This document shows positions 63,156 through 64,000 of a DNA stretch of 64,000 bases, piece by piece. The notes beneath the pieces were generated by a model. The model saw nothing but the letters and a program-made list of their open reading frames with translations, was not told the DNA's origin and did not search any database. A program made the translations under genes and the position numbers. Every line of letters starts with the position of its first letter. The stretch's first letter is position 1. Source of the stretch: Paenibacillus sp. SYP-B3998 (GTDB lineage: Bacteria > Bacillota > Bacilli > Paenibacillales > NBRC-103111); the NCBI RefSeq assembly GCF_010820665.1, contig NZ_JAAIKC010000002.1, positions 62,001 through 126,000 of the forward strand, written 5' to 3'.

Positions 63156-63860
63156 TCAGCTGAAGCGCTCTACCAGAAGCGGCAATCTCGAAACGAACCC
63201 TTCCGCGTAATGGATCATCCGTTTTTGACCCATAAGTCGATCACGCGCTTCTACTCGTTCTACATAACCCTGGTTAAGTGGTGTAGCCACCGTGTCTTGA
63301 CCCGTTACAAACTGAGACCGGTAGGCGCTCAGCGCTGCAATTTTTTTATCGTAATAATCCGTTACATCTACCATAAGATCAGCTTCATAGACATCATTAA
63401 TAAAGTAAAAATATAACTGCTGTACGTTCACAGGCTCAGTTTCAGGCGCGTACTTACGTAGCTTCGCATTGAAAACTGCCTCTTGAATCAAATGAGAGCA
63501 AGCAATATGGTCTGGATGACGATCCTGCCAATAAGGGGCAAAAACGATCTTAGGTCTATATTTCCGAATCTCCAAAGTGATTCGTTCAATACACGATTGG
63601 TTTAGCGACAAACCGCGATCGGGCAGCCCTAAATTGGAACGCATCGCTAATCCCATAATAGTCGCCGCTTCCTCGGCTTCTTCCATTCTCTTTTCCACCG
63701 TGCCATTGGAAGACATCTCCGCATAAGTTAAATCGCAAATACCAACTCTATCGCCTGCGGCTGTATGTTTGACAATCGTAGCTCCCATGCCGATCTCAGC
63801 ATCATCTGCATGAGCGCCGAATATCAATATATCTAGGGGTTCACTCATTTTATTCAACAT
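63156..63860 (-). CDS. bshB1: N-acetyl-alpha-D-glucosaminyl-L-malate deacetylase 1 (bacillithiol)
   Basis: 234 residues, LmbE/PIG-L fold. The zinc and catalytic motif is [13 protein letters not shown] near residue 15 (AHxDD), with [12 protein letters not shown] supplying the third ligand. It removes acetate from GlcNAc-malate before cysteine is added. The ATG at 63858-63860 lies inside the mgsA end (7-base overlap); another ATG four codons in is the alternative. Second and third bacillithiol genes (bshC and others) are not in the window. Confidence 0.92.
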   Translation of the reverse strand: MLNKMSEPLDILIFGAHADDAEIGMGATIVKHTAAGDRVGICDLTYAEMSSNGTVEKRMEEAEEAATIMGLAMRSNLGLPDRGLSLNQSCIERITLEIRKYRPKIVFAPYWQDRHPDHIACSHLIQEAVFNAKLRKYAPETEPVNVQQLYFYFINDVYEADLMVDVTDYYDKKIAALSAYRSQFVTGQDTVATPLNQGYVERVEARDRLMGQKRMIHYAEGFVSRLPLLVERFS

Positions 63861-64000
63861 TCGAGGGCACCCGGTTTATATTTATGTACCAGCTCTCTCC
63901 AAGCGAAATCTCCGCGATCTACAGCACGAACTAACAATTCCGCAGTGGCCACATTAGTGGCGCATGGAATTCCCTGAACATCGCATAGACGTAGAAGTGC
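63854..64000 (-). CDS. mgsA: Methylglyoxal synthase, C-terminal part (5' end outside window)
   Basis: 48 codons are readable from the window edge to TGA (complement of 63854-63856). The segment [21 protein letters not shown] followed by [16 protein letters not shown] matches the end of MgsA, which converts dihydroxyacetone phosphate to methylglyoxal. The active-site Asp and phosphate loop lie outside the window. It overlaps the bshB1 start by 7 bases, and the order mgsA-bshB1-bshA is the usual one in Bacillus. Confidence 0.85.
   Translation of the reverse strand, partial: ALLRLCDVQGIPCATNVATAELLVRAVDRGDFAWRELVHKYKPGALEC

Noticed and set aside
1..64000. tRNA or rRNA genes, CRISPR arrays, transposases, integrases, att sites
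   Set aside because: None was seen on either strand; repeats found are single hairpins, terminators or T-box elements.

Overview
The window looks like a chromosomal segment of a spore-forming, low-to-mid-GC Bacillales bacterium, most likely Paenibacillaceae. Evidence: an SLH-domain surface protein, a GerMN lipoprotein, bacillithiol genes (bshA, bshB1), panBCD-dinG and asnS-dnaD blocks in Bacillus-like order, two T-box leaders, a DynA-type double dynamin, and strong AGGAGG-type ribosome binding sites. No rRNA, tRNA, CRISPR array, prophage or insertion sequence was seen. Genes are dense and almost all of the content is chromosomal housekeeping.

Layout. 1-1.2 kb: the end of an RluA-type pseudouridine synthase, a MarR regulator and a 55-codon small gene. 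1.2-12.3 kb (minus): topoisomerase IV (parE-parC), preceded by an ABC-2 exporter and a membrane SGNH hydrolase, then a heterodimeric ABC exporter with one degenerate ATP site. 12.6-17.3 kb (minus): double dynamin, a conserved small protein, nth. 17.5-22.4 kb (minus): a cell-surface group of SLH protein, GerMN lipoprotein and an AMIN/Amidase_3 amidase. 22.7-28.6 kb: leuCD, a divergent LysR regulator, a WYL regulator, an SDR and a cysteine dioxygenase. 28.7-30.4 kb: glyS under a glycine T-box. 30.4-41.3 kb: methionine-salvage genes (mtnU, mtnE, mtnWXB) around a proline cluster (T-box, proB-proS-proA-proC). mtnWXB follows proC with no visible terminator, so a proline-responsive leader may govern part of methionine salvage. 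41.4-49.8 kb (minus): dnaD, asnS, ackA, a hydroxyacyl-CoA dehydrogenase, an FtsH-like protease lacking the usual extracytoplasmic domain with an overlapping membrane-anchored partner gene, tseB and an MTA/SAH deaminase. 50.1-51.8 kb (plus): DUF47 protein and Pit phosphate transporter. 52.0-52.8 kb: a decayed cytochrome P450. 52.9-64 kb (minus): mgsA-bshB1-bshA-cca-birA, then panBCD behind its own promoter and attenuator-like leader, a TPR protein, dinG and rex.

The 41-64 kb half follows the Bacillus subtilis order mgsA-bshB1-bshA-cca-birA-panBCD-dinG-...-tseB-...-asnS-dnaD-nth, with insertions (rex, the P450 remnant, the phosphate genes, mtaD, the FtsH-like pair, a dehydrogenase and ackA) and with nth moved about 24 kb away beside dynA. 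I see no clearly new defence or mobile system. The best candidates for new biology are the FtsH-like protease with its partner, the proline T-box/methionine-salvage arrangement, the panBCD leader RNA, the unlisted 55-codon gene and a dense cluster of perfect inverted repeats inside the dynamin gene. All start sites were chosen from ribosome binding sites and family lengths by eye; no database search was run.
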